The notes: generated by a model from the letters alone, not told the origin. A stretch of DNA of 64,000 bases from Lepus europaeus (GCF_033115175.1 NC_084831.1:11256540-11320539); one strand, 5' to 3'; counted from the stretch's first letter, positions 9,376 to 21,194 are shown. A program made the numbers and translations.

Positions 9376-11490
9376 TCTTGACCGTCGAGTTGTAAAGGGC
9401 AAAGTGGAGCACCTCCTGAAGTGAGACGGTTTCTCAGATGAAGACGGTGCGTGGGAACCAGAAGGGAATCTGGGCTGCCCTGACGTCATGCTGAGCCTCT
9501 GCAGTCAGAGAACAGCACAAGAGGCAGAGAAGTCAGAGGGAGGCCAGCGCCAGGCTGATTCTGATTCTGAAGGTAAGGCAGAAGAGAGCAAACCAAAGAA
9601 GAAGAAAGGAGTCTGAAAAGCCATGAGGCTTGGCCCAGGGGTTGGAGCCGGAACCCATTACTGGAGCTACAGACTCAAGTTCCTGATGAAATGGAAAAAC
9701 TCTGATGATGAATGAGGCTGACCTGGTCCCTGCCAAGGAAGCCGGTGCCAAGTGCCCACAGTTGTCACTTCCCTCTACGAAGAAAGGCTGACGTGGCACT
9801 CCTACCCCTCGGAGATGACGACAAAAAAGATGACAAGAATTAACTCCTGAGTACCAGCCCATCACATCCAACTGTGGGTTTCAAGTGGGGAGGGAAGAAG
9901 TTCCCCTTGTCTGGACACCACAGTGGTGGCTTGAGAAGATGTCCTATGAAGAGCCAGGACAGTTTCCGTGCCACGCGGCAGCCCAAGTGCTGTAAGCTGC
10001 TCCAAGCTATGCAGCCCAGCATAGTGTTTCAAGGCAGCCCTTCTGTGCTTTGCTGAGAGAAGCCATAGGGCCTTCTATGAAGGATGGAACTTGCAGAACT
10101 GGGAGAACAAAAAGATACTGTAGGTCTTCAAAGAGCATCTCCACATCCCACAGCCTTCTTCCCAATAGTGTTAACTCTGCATTTTCACAGCATAGCATGT
10201 GTGTAGTTTTTGGCTCTTGCTGGTGTATCATTTGGGGATGGGAGGGACAGGGAAAGGGAATAGGGTTGGATTATTTTGGGGATCATTCTGGGGCCTGACT
10301 GGGGAAACTGTGAAACAGTAGGAAAAACTGAGGATTCAGTTCTACGTCCAGGATATTTCACCTTTTCAAAAAAATGTTACTGACACCATAAATGGGGACT
10401 GCAAGAGACTGTTTAAAGGCTGTGAATGTGGAGGCCAACGCTGTGGCATAACGGATAAAGCTGCCCCCTGCAGTGCCGGCATCCCATATGGCGCCAGTTT
10501 GAGTCCCAGCTGCTCCACTTCTGATCCAGCTCTCTGCTATGGCCTGGGAAAGCAGTAGAAGATGGCCCAATCCTTGGGCCTCTGCACCCGCGTGGGGGAT
10601 CCAGAGGAAGCTCCTGGCTCCTGGCTTCGGATCGGCATAGCTCTAGCTGTTACAGTCATCTGGGGAGTGAACCAGTGGATGAAGACCTCTCACTCTCTCT
10701 CCCTCTCACTCTCTCTCCGTAACTATGACTTTCAAGTAAACAAAAATCTTTAAAAAAGGAGAGAGAGAAAAAAAAAAAAAAAAAAAAAGCTGTGAATGCC
10801 CAAAACCTGTAAGCCAAGGTGTTCCCTGCCTGAGCTTAATGTTGTTCCCCATTCAGAAGTTACCAGAGCTGCCATTTTGGGGGTAGAGACTGACTGGGGA
10901 GGGAGAGTGCACACAGGCAGAGAGGCGCTAACTCTTGAAATTAGACAAGAAGACCCTTTGTTTTCCAATTATGAAGTTGCATCAGCTTATCTATCCAAAC
11001 CACTGGCTGAGATATTGGAAGAGGGGAAGAGAGTGGTGCAGGAGATGAGAGAGTAGGGAAAAGACAAGGACCCATGCTCTTAAGGTAGCGAACTCTTGAA
11101 GCCTCTGGTTTGTTTTGAATTTCGAACCCTGAAACCATGGGTAGCAGGGTTCAGTCACGGACATCAGAAGCTTCACTAAAATCATTTAAGGGCGGAATGA
11201 TTTCGGAAGTCTTGGTCTCAGGAGAAAACTAAGCATTCATATTGGGACAGTGATTTACTTTAAAACACCCAACTTTTTTTTTTTTAACCTAAGAATTAAC
11301 TGATACCCAAGATGTTTCATCTTGATTCATCAGATCAATAAGTTCTTGACATGGTCTAGACCTACTGGGAGCGACACTGTAAAATCTCCATAGGCGTGTG
11401 TTAGGTTTCTGTGAAAAGTTTGCTTAAATGTAAACTTCATATCACACTGTCAGTTTTTGTCTTAATCAAACTATAGACTTATTTAAAAAA
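9376..11490 (+). pseudogene. CBX1P: CBX1 (HP1-beta) processed pseudogene, 5'-truncated
   Basis: A reverse-transcribed copy of the mRNA for heterochromatin protein HP1-beta. Homology starts in the chromodomain at DRRVVKGQVE. It continues without introns through the end of the chromodomain, the hinge (SEGG, then ADSDSE and ESKPKKKK equivalents), the chromoshadow domain (FLMKWKNSDE, YEERLTWHSYPSE equivalents) and the acidic/lysine tail (DDKKDDKN equivalent), with the stop near 9843. The SYPSEDDDKKDDKN-like end identifies CBX1 rather than CBX3 or CBX5. A stop after the KPKKKK block, 1-base deletions and a small insertion in the chromoshadow region make it non-functional. About 1.3 kb of 3' UTR follows, split by the SINE at 10429-10788 and ending near a decayed AATCAA signal and an A-rich tract. 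Roughly the first 26 codons are missing. Confidence 0.92.
10429..10788 (+). mobile_element. CSINE type 1 inside the CBX1 pseudogene
   Basis: Perfect 10-bp TSD GCTGTGAATG (10419-10428 and 10789-10798). Long GA/A tail. Confidence 0.95.
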
Positions 11491-11500
11491 AGAAATTCAA

Positions 11501-11784
11501 CGGCTGGCGCCGCATCTCACTAGGCTAATCCTCCACCTGTGGTGCCAGCACACCAGGTTCTAGTCCCGGTTGCTCCTCTTCCAGTCCAGCTCTCTGCTGT
11601 GGCCCGGGAGGGCAGTGGAGGATGGCCCAAGTGCTTGGGCCCCTGCATGGGAGACCAGGAGGGAGCACCTGGCTCCTGGCTTCGGATTGGCGCAGCGATC
11701 TGGCCTCAGCGGCCACTTGGCGGGTCAATCAATGGAAAAAGGAAGACCTTTCTCTCTCTCATTAACTCTGCCTGTCAAAAACAA
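11501..11784 (+). mobile_element. CSINE type I
   Basis: Head GGCTGGCGCCGCATCTCACT, CTAATCCTCCACC, ends CTGCCTGTCAAAAACA. TSD AAATTCAA is shared with the A-rich end of the CBX1 pseudogene. A short block of the body (ACCCGC region) is deleted. Confidence 0.92.
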
Positions 11785-11806
11785 AAATTCAAGAAGGGAA
11801 TGAAAT

Positions 11807-12118
11807 TTTTTTGTTTATTATTTTGAAAGGCAGAGTTATAGAGAGGCAAAGGCAGAAAAAGAGAGGGCTTCCATCCACTGGTTCACTTCCCAAATGGCTG
11901 CAATGGCTGGAGCTGAGCCGATCCAAAGCCAGGAGCCAAGAGCTTCTTTCGGGTCTCCCACATGGATGCAGAAGCCCAAACACTTGGTCATCTTCTACTG
12001 CTTTCCTAGGCCATAGCAGAGAGCTGGATCAGAAGTGGAGCAGTCGGGAATTGAACCAGTGCCCATATGGAATGCCGGCGCCGCAGGGGCTTTAACCCAC
12101 TGCACCACAGCACGCCAC
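11807..12118 (-). mobile_element. CSINE type 1
   Basis: Full-length. Reversed tail TTTGTTTATTATTTTGAAAG, and head ending CCACTGCACCACAGCACGCC. Confidence 0.92.
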
Positions 12119-12161
12119 CCTCACCATAATGACTTTCACATGCATAATAAAGTTCATTCCC

Positions 12162-12486
12162 AGGGCCAGCACTGTGGTGAAGCAGGTAAAGCCACTGCCT
12201 GCAGTGCCAGCATCCCATATGGGCGCCAGTTTGAGTCCCAGCTGCTCCACTTCCAATCTAGCTCCCTGCTAATTTGCCTGGGAAGGCAGTGAAGGATGGC
12301 TTAAGTCTTGGGCCCCTGCGCCCACATGGGAGACCAGGAGGAAGCTCCAGGCTCCTGGCTTGAGATTGGCCCAGCTTCTGTGGTGGCTGCAGCCATTTGT
12401 GGAGTGAACCAGCAGGTGGAGACCTCTCTCTCTCTCTCTGCCTCTGTGTAACTCTGCCTTTCAAATAAATAAATTTTTAAAAAAAG
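12162..12486 (+). mobile_element. CSINE type 1
   Basis: Starts GGGCCAGCACTGTGGTGAAG and ends AAATAAATAAATTTTTAAAAA. Confidence 0.92.
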
Positions 12487-12694
12487 TCTTTGAGGGATTT
12501 TAGGGCAATATTTGGTTAATTTGTGCCTTTTGTTCCCATTCACTTTACATCTGACAATCCCCTTTGAGCAAACACACTCTATGAAAGTTGGAATACACTT
12601 CATCTACCTAAAAAGAAAATGAAGATTTAGAATGTAATCAAGCTATTGCACACAATTTCAAAAGGTTTAAAAATGAAATTAAAACCAACTTCTC

Positions 12695-13040
12695 GGGGCC
12701 GGTGCTGTGGCGTAGCAGGTAAAGCTGCCGCCTGCAGTGCCAGCATTCCATACAGGCACTGGTTCAAGTCCCAGCTGCTCCACTTCCAATCCAGCTCTCT
12801 GCTATGGCCTGGGAAATCAGTAGAGGATGGCCCAAGTCCTTGGGCCCCTGCACCCACGTGGGAGACCCGGAGGAAGCTCCTGGCTCCTGGCTTTGGATTG
12901 GTGCAGCTCCAGCCATTGTGGCCATTTGGGGAATGAACCAGCAGATGGAAGACCTCTCTCTCTCTCTCTCTCTCTGCCTTTCCTTCTCTCTCTGTGTAAC
13001 TCTTTCAAATAAATAAATAAATCTTAAAAAAAAAAAAAAA
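12695..13040 (+). mobile_element. CSINE type 1
   Basis: TSD ACTTCTC on both sides (12688-12694 and 13041-13047). CT-rich segment of alternating TC. Confidence 0.94.
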
Positions 13041-13349
13041 ACTTCTCATTGACAGTAAAATAAAGCACTGAGACTTAACTGGAATGAAGGACTGAACAGA
13101 AGTACCAACAGCCATCTCTAGCCCGAGGGCACAGGCTTGGGGCACCAACCTTGCAGAGAGGTCGTCACAAACTCAACTCGGCAGCACTACCAAGAGCTAA
13201 AAGTTCTGAATGCTGCTCTACATGTCAAATGAGGGAATTACGGATCATGATTCCATCTAAGATAATAGGCCTTCATATTCATATACCACCTATCATACAA
13301 AGCCAAATGAAATTACAGAAAGTAAAAAATGGCAAAATACAACATTCTA

Positions 13350-13990
13350 CCTTACTTCATGCATTCAAGAAATATCAACAAAACATTTACTACACACAAA
13401 ATACCATGCTTAGATTCCATGGAAGGTGCACAAAAACAATGCCAGTATTTGCATTCAAGAGATTAAGCCAATAAGAGTTAAAGGCATATGAGGGGGCTGG
13501 TGCTGTGGTGTAGCGGGTAAAGCCTCTGCCTGCAGTGCCGACATCCCATATGGGCACCAGTTCAAGTCCCAGCAGTTCCACTTCTGACCCAGTTCTCTGC
13601 TATGGCCTGGGAAAGCAGTGGAAGATGGTCCAAGTCTTGGGGCCTCTGCACTCACGTGGGAAACCCAGAGGAAGCTCCTGGCTTCCGATCAGCACAGTTC
13701 CGGTCATTGTGGCCATCTGGGGAGTGAACCAGCAGATGGAAGTTCTCTCACTCTCTGCCTCTCAAATAAATAAATAAATCTTTGAAAAAAAAATGAGTAA
13801 TACCAACACAGGACATTTCTAGCACAAAGCAAGAGGCTTCAGCAGTTCAGGGAAGGAAGAGATAGCTTCCAACTAGCATGAGAATGAAGTTACATAGAAC
13901 TCCGAGCTGAGCTTCGAAGAACAGGCAGGATTTTGAGAATGAAATGGGGGAAGGCAGAGGGAGGAAAGAGTTTCAAATCACTGTCTCTTA
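13350..13990 (+). mobile_element. Ancient mammalian-wide repeat, class uncertain
   Basis: Reads like the old repeat with CATTCAAGAAATATC, TTTACTACACACAAAATACC, then (after the SINE at 13494-13790) CTGAGCTTCGAAGAACAGGC and AAATGGGGGAAGGCAGAG. A copy of the same type appears at 56440-56920. Confidence 0.45.
13494..13790 (+). mobile_element. CSINE type 1
   Basis: Starts GGGGGCTGGTGCTGTGGTGT with a shortened CT-rich segment and an AAATAAATAAATAAATCTTTG tail minus its last bases. Confidence 0.93.
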
Positions 13991-14069
13991 AACTGATATA
14001 TGCTCTGCCAATTACAGAATGCACAAAAACCATTTTTTACTCAATGGATGTTTTTACCACAAGCACCTT

Positions 14070-14765
14070 GTTAAGGTTTGGGTAACAGTTTGGATGCCCC
14101 CAAAAAGGGTCATCTATCTACTGGTTAACAGATTAATGCTAATGGTTAATGAATTAAGGGTGGAAACTTGATGTACTTATGAAGGTGGGCCCACTGAGAG
14201 ATCTTTAGGTCACCAGGGCCTTGCCCTCAGAAGGTAGCTCTTGAGAGAGGGTAGACTATTTAAACCAAGTCCAGCTTAGCATCTTTCTTTCCTAGCTCAC
14301 CACATATGTGATGATCCCTCACCAAATACCTGAACCGATGGGGCCAAAATTAACCATCTTCCTTCCCAAGCTCTTCTCAGGTTTTGTTTTGCTTTGATGA
14401 TTTTTTATTTATTTGAAAGTTAGCATTACAGAGAGCAAGGGGGAGACACAGAGAGAGAGAGATCTTCCATCTACTGGTTCACTGCCTAGAAGGCCACAAT
14501 GGCCGGAGATGGACAGGGCAAACCCAGAAGCCAGGAGCTTCTTCTGGGTCTCCCACATGAATGACAAGGGCCCAAGCATTTGGGCCATCTTCTGCTGCTT
14601 CTCCTAGGCCATCAGCAGAGAACTGGATTGGAAGTGGAGCAGCCAGGACACAAACTGGCACCCATATGGGATGCCAGCACCGTAGGCGGTGGCTTTACCT
14701 GCTAAGCCACAATGCCAGGACCCTCCTCAGGTATTCTGAAGTAACAAAAGGCTGATTAATACACA
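14070..14765 (+). mobile_element. Possible LTR remnant, interrupted
   Basis: Contains TTTGGATGCCCCCAAAAAGG and GGTTAATGAATTAAGGGTGG, and after the SINE at 14386-14721 GTATTCTGAAGTAACAAAAG. This is the layout of MaLR-like LTRs, but strongly decayed. Confidence 0.4.
14386..14721 (-). mobile_element. CSINE type 1
   Basis: Imperfect TSD CTTCTCAGGT / CTCCTCAGGT flanks it. Full-length. Confidence 0.92.
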
Positions 14766-15138
14766 CATACTATTTAATATTTTATCACATAAAAAGACAT
14801 TCATAATCTGGAGACTCTAGTTCCTGATAGTCAATGTTTTGACAAAAAAGTCTACAAATAGAATAATTTGGCATAACCACTGCTGCTATTAGCAAACTGT
14901 GAGCGATTCTGAAGGCACACTCAGAGAGCTGTTTCCATAAAGCATTCCAAATTTAATAACAGATGTCAACGGGAGTGAGTTTTCTTAATTCGTTAACTTG
15001 TTACCCAATTAAGACTCCTTTTAATGAAATGGAAAAAAATCAAGTATTTCCCCAAAGTACCCATCAGCATACGTTTACAATCTTTACAATGGTTGATATT
15101 CAATGAAAACAATTCATGACTTAAAAAGCAGAAGTGGA

Positions 15139-15463
15139 GGGGCCGGTGCTGTGGCGCAGCGGGTTAAAGCCCTGGCCTGAAGTGCCAGCATCCCATATGG
15201 GCACCGGTTCTAGTCCCAGCTGCTCCTCTTCCAATCCTGTTCTCTGCTGTAGCCTGGGAAAGCAGTAGAGGATGGCCCAAGTGCTTGGGCCCCTGCACCC
15301 ATGTGGGAGACCCGGAAAAAGCTCCTGGCTTCGGATCGGCGCAGCTCTAGCTGTTGCGGCCAACTGGGGAGTGAACCAGTGGATGGAAGACCTTTCTCTC
15401 TGTCTCTACCTCTTTCTGTAACTTTTTCAAATAAATAAAATAAATCTTTAAAAAAAAAAAAAA
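15139..15463 (+). mobile_element. CSINE type 1
   Basis: TSD AGAAGTGGA on both sides. The head GTGGCGCAGCGGGTTAAAGC is well preserved. Confidence 0.94.
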
Positions 15464-15727
15464 AGAAGTGGAATGGACCGTTCTTGGGCCCTTCTCCATA
15501 CCCATATATAGCAGTCAAAGGGTTCGTTGTTACAAAATATAAATGATTACGAGACATGTACTGGTTTCAATCATCATTGGAGATACCCTGGGTTTTGAAT
15601 TTTTTTTAATAGAAAACCATATATTCTAGGTTCAGCAAAACACTTTATCTGGTAAAAAACACAGCTTTAATGTTCAAATTTATATTTTGTTTAAGAGCTT
15701 GAATTTTTAAATTTTAAGACAGATGAT

Positions 15728-16026
15728 GGGGCCAGTGTTGTGGCACAGCAGGTTAAGCTGCCACCTGTGATGCCAGCATCCCATATGGATGCAGGTTCGA
15801 GTCCCAGCTGCCCCATTTCTGACCCAGCATACCTGCTAATGCCCCTGAGAAAGCAGCAGAAGATGGCCCAAGTACTTGGGACCCTGCCACCCTCATGGAA
15901 GACAAAGATGAAGCTCCTAACTATCGACTTTAGCCTGGCCCAACCCCGGCCACTGCCACCATTTGGACAGTGAACCTTGGATGAAAGATCTCTCTGTAAC
16001 TCCGCATTTCAAATAAACATTTAAAA
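15728..16026 (+). mobile_element. CSINE type 1, diverged
   Basis: GGGGCCAGTGTTGTGGCACA head and TTTCAAATAAACATTTAAAA tail. The CT-rich segment is nearly lost. Confidence 0.9.
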
Positions 16027-16035
16027 AGACAGAGA

Positions 16036-16340
16036 GGGAGCCGGCACCGTGGCATAGTAGGTTAAACCTCTGCTTATGGCGCCGGCATCACATATGGATG
16101 CCAGTTCATGTCCCACTGCTCCACTTTCAAACCAGCTCCCTTCTAATGGCCTAGGAAAGCACCGGAAGATGGCCCAAGTGTTTGGGCCCCTGTACCCATG
16201 TGGGAGACCTGGAAGAAGTTTCTGGCTCCTGGCTTCAGATTGGCCCAGCTCCAGATTTGGGGAGTGAACCAATGGATGGAAGACCTCTCTTTCTGTCTCT
16301 CCTTCTGTCTGTAACTCTGCCTCTCAAATAAATAAAAAGA
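16036..16340 (+). mobile_element. CSINE type 1
   Basis: Lies 10 bases after the previous SINE in the same orientation. Head GGAGCCGGCACCGTGGCATA. Confidence 0.92.
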
Positions 16341-16544
16341 GAGAAGATGATAATAACAAAGTATAGAATAATTGTGTTGGTAATGACTTAACAAGTAATA
16401 CTAATTTTAAGCAAGGTTTTCAGCATGAAATACAGTATAGATCAGAAGGGGAGTTAGAAAAGGTGTATTTTTCTGGCTTAGAGAAATGACTTCTTTCTTC
16501 TCAAAAACAATTATTTAAGAAAGCAAGAAAAGTGAAAAGCCAAG

Positions 16545-16576
16545 AAAAAAAGCAAAAAAAAAAAAAAAAAAAAAAG
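16545..16576. repeat. A-rich tract
   Basis: A long A run on the plus strand with no SINE body attached. Confidence 0.8.
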
Positions 16577-16625
16577 GATCCTGATATAAGAGGAGTAAGC
16601 TGTAATAACCCAAAGTTGACCTTTG

Positions 16626-16945
16626 GCAGGGTCGATGTCACGGCACAATGGGTTTAAGCTGCAGCCTGTGAAATCAGCATCCCATATGGGCACCAGTTGA
16701 GTCCCGGCTGCTCCACTTCTAATCCAGGTCCCCACTAATGCACCTGGGGAAGCAGAAGATGGCCCAAGTGCTTGAGCCCCAGCCACTCACATCGAAGACC
16801 CAGAGGGAGTTCCCAGCTCCTTGCTTTGGCCTGGTCTAGCCCTGGCTGTTGCAGCCACTTGGCAAGTGAACCAGCAGACAGAAGATCTCTTTCACTCTAT
16901 TTCCCCCTCTCTGTAATTCCGCCTTTCACAGGATTAAAACAAATC
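16626..16945 (+). mobile_element. CSINE type 0/1
   Basis: Head AGGGTCGATGTCACGGCACA, with CATCCCATATGGGCACCAG retained and the tail degraded. Confidence 0.88.
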
Positions 16946-17289
16946 CTTTTTTCCCCCCTCAAAAGGGACCTATGGCTACAGAAAAAAATCAAAGCATACC
17001 TTTCCTCTCCCTCTATGCACCTACAACACTAAGCACCTGACTGCATTCCAGCAATTACAGTTGTTTGCCTCTCCCTTGCCTCCAATTATAGCACAATAGA
17101 AAATAATCCTATTTTCAACATCTAAAACCTAATACACAACATATAAGCACTCACTCAGCAAGAATTTGCTGAACAAATAATTAAATACTGCCTTATGAAT
17201 TCATTTTGATCAACAACAAAGCTCAAATTTTAATTCTTAGATATTCTGGTGAAAGCAACAGAAGCTTCACATAAAAAAAAATAAAAGGG

Positions 17290-17557
17290 TAGTCAATTAT
17301 GGTGCAGCAGGTTAACCCGCCTGCATCCCACACTGGAGTGCCAGCTTGAGAACCGGCTGCTCTGCTTCTCATAGAGCTCTCTGCTAATGCACCTGGAAAG
17401 ACAACACAAGATGGCATTTGGGCCTCCACCATACGAGAGACCTGCATGGGGCTTCTGGCTTCTGGCCTTGGCCTGCCTCCAAATGGCTACTGCAGCCATC
17501 TGAGGCGTGAACCAGTGAACAGAAGACCTCTTTTTCTGCTTTTCAAATAAATCTTTG
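17290..17557 (+). mobile_element. CSINE type 0, internally deleted
   Basis: Diverged copy lacking the CT-rich segment. It ends TTTCAAATAAATCTTT, which became the target of the next SINE. Confidence 0.85.
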
Positions 17558-17900
17558 GATTTTTTTTTGTTTGTTTGTTTTATTTTTTGACAGAGTGGAT
17601 AGTGAAAGAGAGAGAAAGGGAGAAAGGTCTTCCTTTTTGCCATTGGTTCACCCTCCAATGGCCACTGCGGCCGGTGCATCGCGCTGATCCGAAGCCAGGA
17701 GCCAGGTGCTTCTCTTGGTCTCCCATGTGGGTGCAGGGCCCAAGGACTTGGGCCATCCTCCACTGCCTTCCCGGGCCACAGCAGAGAGCTGGCCTGGAAG
17801 AGGGGCAACCGGGATAGAATCCGGCGCCCCAACCGGGACTAGAACCTGGTGTGCCAGCGCCGCAAGGCGGAGGATTAGCCCGTTAAGCCACAGCGCCGGC
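17558..17900 (-). mobile_element. CSINE type 2a nested in a SINE tail
   Basis: Perfect 15-bp TSD TTCAAATAAATCTTT (17542-17556 and 17901-17915). Confidence 0.95.
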
Positions 17901-17935
17901 TTCAAATAAATCTTTAAAAAGCTCTCTCTCACTCT

Positions 17936-18253
17936 CACTCTCTGTTACTCTACCCTTTAAGTAAATGAAAATAATACACTTTATTTTTATTATTTGCTTA
18001 TTTGAAAGGAAGAGTGAGAGAGAGAAAGAGAGTATCCACCCACTAGTTCACTCCCCAAATGGCCACGGCAGTCAGGGCTGGGCCAGGCCAAAGTCACTCT
18101 CTGTTACTCTGCCCTTTAAGTAAATGAAAATAATACACTTTATTTTTATTATTTGCTTATTTGAAAGGAAGAGTGAGAGAGAGAAAGAGAGTATCCACCC
18201 ACTAGTTCACTCCCCAAATGGCTACGGCAGTCAGGGCTGGGCCAGGCCAAAGT
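17936..18253. repeat. 159-bp tandem duplication
   Basis: 17936-18094 and 18095-18253 are the same sequence with two visible substitutions (TACCC/GCCC and GGCCACGG/GGCTACGG). The unit covers the tail half of a minus-strand SINE plus its flank. Confidence 0.95.
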
Positions 18254-18448
18254 CAGGAACCCAGAGCTCTATCATGGTCTCCCATGTGGTCCAAGGGGTC
18301 CAAGAACTTGGGCTGTCTTCCACTGATTTCCCAAGTGCTTTAGCAGGGAGCTGGATCAGAAACTGAGCAGCCAGGACTGAACCAGCACTCCAATATGGGA
18401 TGCTGGCATCGCAGACGGTAATTAGCCCACTTTGCCACAACCCCGGCC
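18127..18448 (-). mobile_element. CSINE type 0, partly duplicated
   Basis: The complete copy. A partial copy of its tail half lies at about 17968-18094 as part of the tandem duplication. Confidence 0.88.
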
Positions 18449-18667
18449 CTGAGTGTTACTTCTTTAGCAGCTTCTCATGAAAGGGGTCTTCGTGTTTCTT
18501 CCTCACATTCTGGCTCTGAGGTCTGATCTGGACTCCTGAGACAAGCACCTCGTCGCAGCCACTTGCTTGAGATTCTCCAGCAGAAGAATTGTTAAGAAGA
18601 GCTCCTCAGGCAGCCAGGTACACAAATGCGCTCATTCATTTTCTGTGGGTCAGAATCTTCATTGAAA

Positions 18668-18730
18668 AGCCAGCGTGTGGCTCAGTGGGTTGGGCCACTG
18701 CCAGTGGCCCAGATGCCAGTCACATGACAG
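18668..18730 (+). mobile_element. Possible CSINE head fragment
   Basis: AAAGCCAGCGTGTGGCTCAG resembles the head, but only about 60 bases are recognisable. Confidence 0.35.
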
Positions 18731-19109
18731 CAAGTTACTGTATTCATCAGTGTACTGATTTCAATTGGATAGTTTTAAAGTTCAAAAAAAAATTAATCTA
18801 GCTATTTGCCAAATCATATCTCTTCTCTTTTTATTCTTATTACCAATCATGGACAAAATGGTTATCAGATTTCATCTCCAGCTATATACATCACCCTGAT
18901 TTGAAGGTGAGCACACAGAGTGCTACTGAGGATCGGTTGCTCAGGTTCCTGTCATTACACAAGACAACAGAGAATCAGAAGTGAGACAGCGAGTAGCAAG
19001 CATGCTAGCAAAGTTTAACAGAGAAATAGTGACGAGAGTACACCTGACAGATCAGCCAGGCATCTCAATAAGTAGGAGCCAAAATAATAAACATTTTTAA
19101 AAATAAAAT

Positions 19110-19425
19110 TAAGGGTGGGCATCAGCAGAGTGATCGAGATGCCACTTGGGATGTCTGCTGCCCATCCTGGAATGCCAAGGTTCCAGTCCCAGCTCTACTT
19201 CAATTCCAGTTTCCTGCTACTGTGCACCCTTGGGAGGCAGAGGTGATGCTGAGGTGGCTGGGTCCCTGCGATCCATCTGGGAGATCTGGACTGGGTTCCC
19301 AGCCCTTGGCTTCAGCCTGGCCCCGCCCTCACTGTTGCAGACATTTGTGCGGTGAGCCAGCAAATGGAAGGCCTGTGCCTGCCTGTCCTCTCAGTCTCTT
19401 TCAAATACATAAATAACTTAGATAA
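19110..19425 (+). mobile_element. CSINE type 0
   Basis: Old form with TTGGGATGTCTGCTGCCCAT, TTCCTGCTACTGTGCACCC and TGGGAGGCAGAGGTGATG. Confidence 0.85.
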
Positions 19426-19530
19426 TAAAATAAAATTGAAGCTGTAATAAAATCAGAGTTCACAAAGCCAAAAGCTTACTAGAAGAATAAAAACAGAACT
19501 AGTGTAGGAATTAAAAAAATGTATTTATTT

Positions 19531-19857
19531 AGGGGCCAACACCATGGTGCAATGGTTATGCCATGGCTTATGACACCCACATCCCGTATCAGAGCGCAGG
19601 TTCAAGTCCTGGCTGCTCTGCTTCTGCTCTAGCTTCAGACTAACGCTCCTGGAACAAGAAAAGATGATGGTCCAAGTGCCTGGAGCTCCTGCTATCCATG
19701 TGGGAAACCGTGATACTGGCCTGGCCTGCCCAGGACCCAGATGTTGCAGCCATCTGGGGAGTGAACCAGCAGATGGAAGATCTCTCTCCATCTTTGTCTC
19801 TCCGTTTTCTCTGCTACTCAGCCTTTCAAATAAAAATAAATATTTTTTAAAAAAAAC
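19531..19857 (+). mobile_element. CSINE type 0/1
   Basis: Head GGGGCCAACACCATGGTGCA and tail CAAATAAAAATAAATATTTT. Confidence 0.9.
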
Positions 19858-19923
19858 CTATTAATAATTCCAAAGCTCACTGAAGACCTAACTAATAAAA
19901 CAGTCTAGTAAAAACACCACAGG

Positions 19924-20130
19924 TGGGGAAGGCATTGTGGTGCAGTGGGTGAGGCTGCCATTTGGCATGCTCACATCTCATACTGCAGTGCTGCACTGGG
20001 TCCCATTTCTCCATTTCCAATCCAGCTTCCTGCTAATGCATCCTGGAAGGCACTGGAGAATGGCTCAAGCACTTGTCCTCTGCTGCTCACGCTGGAGACC
20101 CAGATGCTGCTTGGGATGACTGCATTCCAT
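19924..20130 (+). mobile_element. CSINE type 0, 3'-truncated
   Basis: Head GGGGAAGGCATTGTGGTGCA. Homology is lost after GACCCAGATGCTGC, and no tail is present. Confidence 0.8.
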
Positions 20131-20428
20131 CCCATTGATGGGATTATGTCAAAGGGGCACAGGAAACAAATGAAACACCACTCAGTGGTGGAAACTGAAA
20201 TAATCTGAGCACAAAACGTAGTATTAGATTAAAACCAAAAATAAATATCCATGAATTCATGCTGGTATGTAATTTTTTTTTTTAAGTTAGAGGAATCTCT
20301 CTTGTGTATTTCCAGTTAGGGAAATTTAGGTTCTCTACCTAACAGGTAGATCCTGATTTCTACCACCTTCCTAATTCCTTTCCACCTTGGTAGCTAGACA
20401 CTAAGCCAGTTTTACAAGAACAGAAAAT

Positions 20429-20740
20429 AGGGGCTGTGGCATAGCAGGTAAAGCCACCACCTGCACTGCCAGCAACCCATATAGGTGCCAGCTTGAGACC
20501 CAGCTGCTCCACTTCTGATCCAGCTCTCTGCTATGGGCTGGGAAAGCAGCAGAATTTGGCCCAAGTCCTTGGGCACCTGTACCTGCATGGGAGACCCAGA
20601 AAAAGCTCCTGGCTTGGGAAAGGCCCCACTGTAGCCATTGCAGCCATCTGGGGAGTGAACCAGCGGATGGAAGACCTCTCTCTCTGATTCTGCCTTTCTG
20701 TAGCTCTGCCTTTGAAATAAAAAATCTTAAAAAAGAAAAA
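20429..20740 (+). mobile_element. CSINE type 1
   Basis: Begins at GGGGCTGTGGCATAGCAGGT with the first bases of the head missing. The tail is GAAATAAAAAATCTTAAAAA. Confidence 0.92.
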
Positions 20741-20869
20741 GAAAATAATTTCAACCATGTTACTGCCTAAGGTTCATTCCTCATACCTTGGGTAAATAAA
20801 ATTTTTAAGTATATCCATGCTAGGAAATTCATAATGGGCTAATGAGGTTAAAAATAAAGAAATGATGAG

Positions 20870-21160
20870 TTGGATACTCAGAACAGCATTCTATGTCAAG
20901 TGCCTGGGTTCTTGTCTCACCTCTGATTCTAATCTACTTTCCTGCTTTCACATCCTGGGAGCAGCAAGTGATGACTCAAGTCCTTGGGTCTCGGCCACCC
21001 TGGGAGGAGGCCTAGACTGCTGAATTCCAGGCTCCTAGGTTTGGTCTGGCCTGGCCCAGCCCTGGCTTATTACAGGCATGTGGAAAGTGAATCAGCAAAT
21101 GAAGATCTCTGTATCCTCTTTCTTTGTCTTTCAAACAAATAAAATAAAAACTTAAAAATA
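20870..21160 (+). mobile_element. CSINE type 0
   Basis: Very diverged. TTCCTGCTTTCACATCCTGG and AGCAAGTGATGACTCAAGTC mark the old form. Confidence 0.75.
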
Positions 21161-21194
21161 TTAAGAGATGAGAACTGACACTCCCCTCCCCCTC

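Noticed and set aside
11839-12118. tRNA gene candidates at the many GGTTCTAGTCCCGG B-box matches
   Set aside because: These are the B boxes of tRNA-derived SINEs. No copy forms a complete cloverleaf with an acceptor stem.
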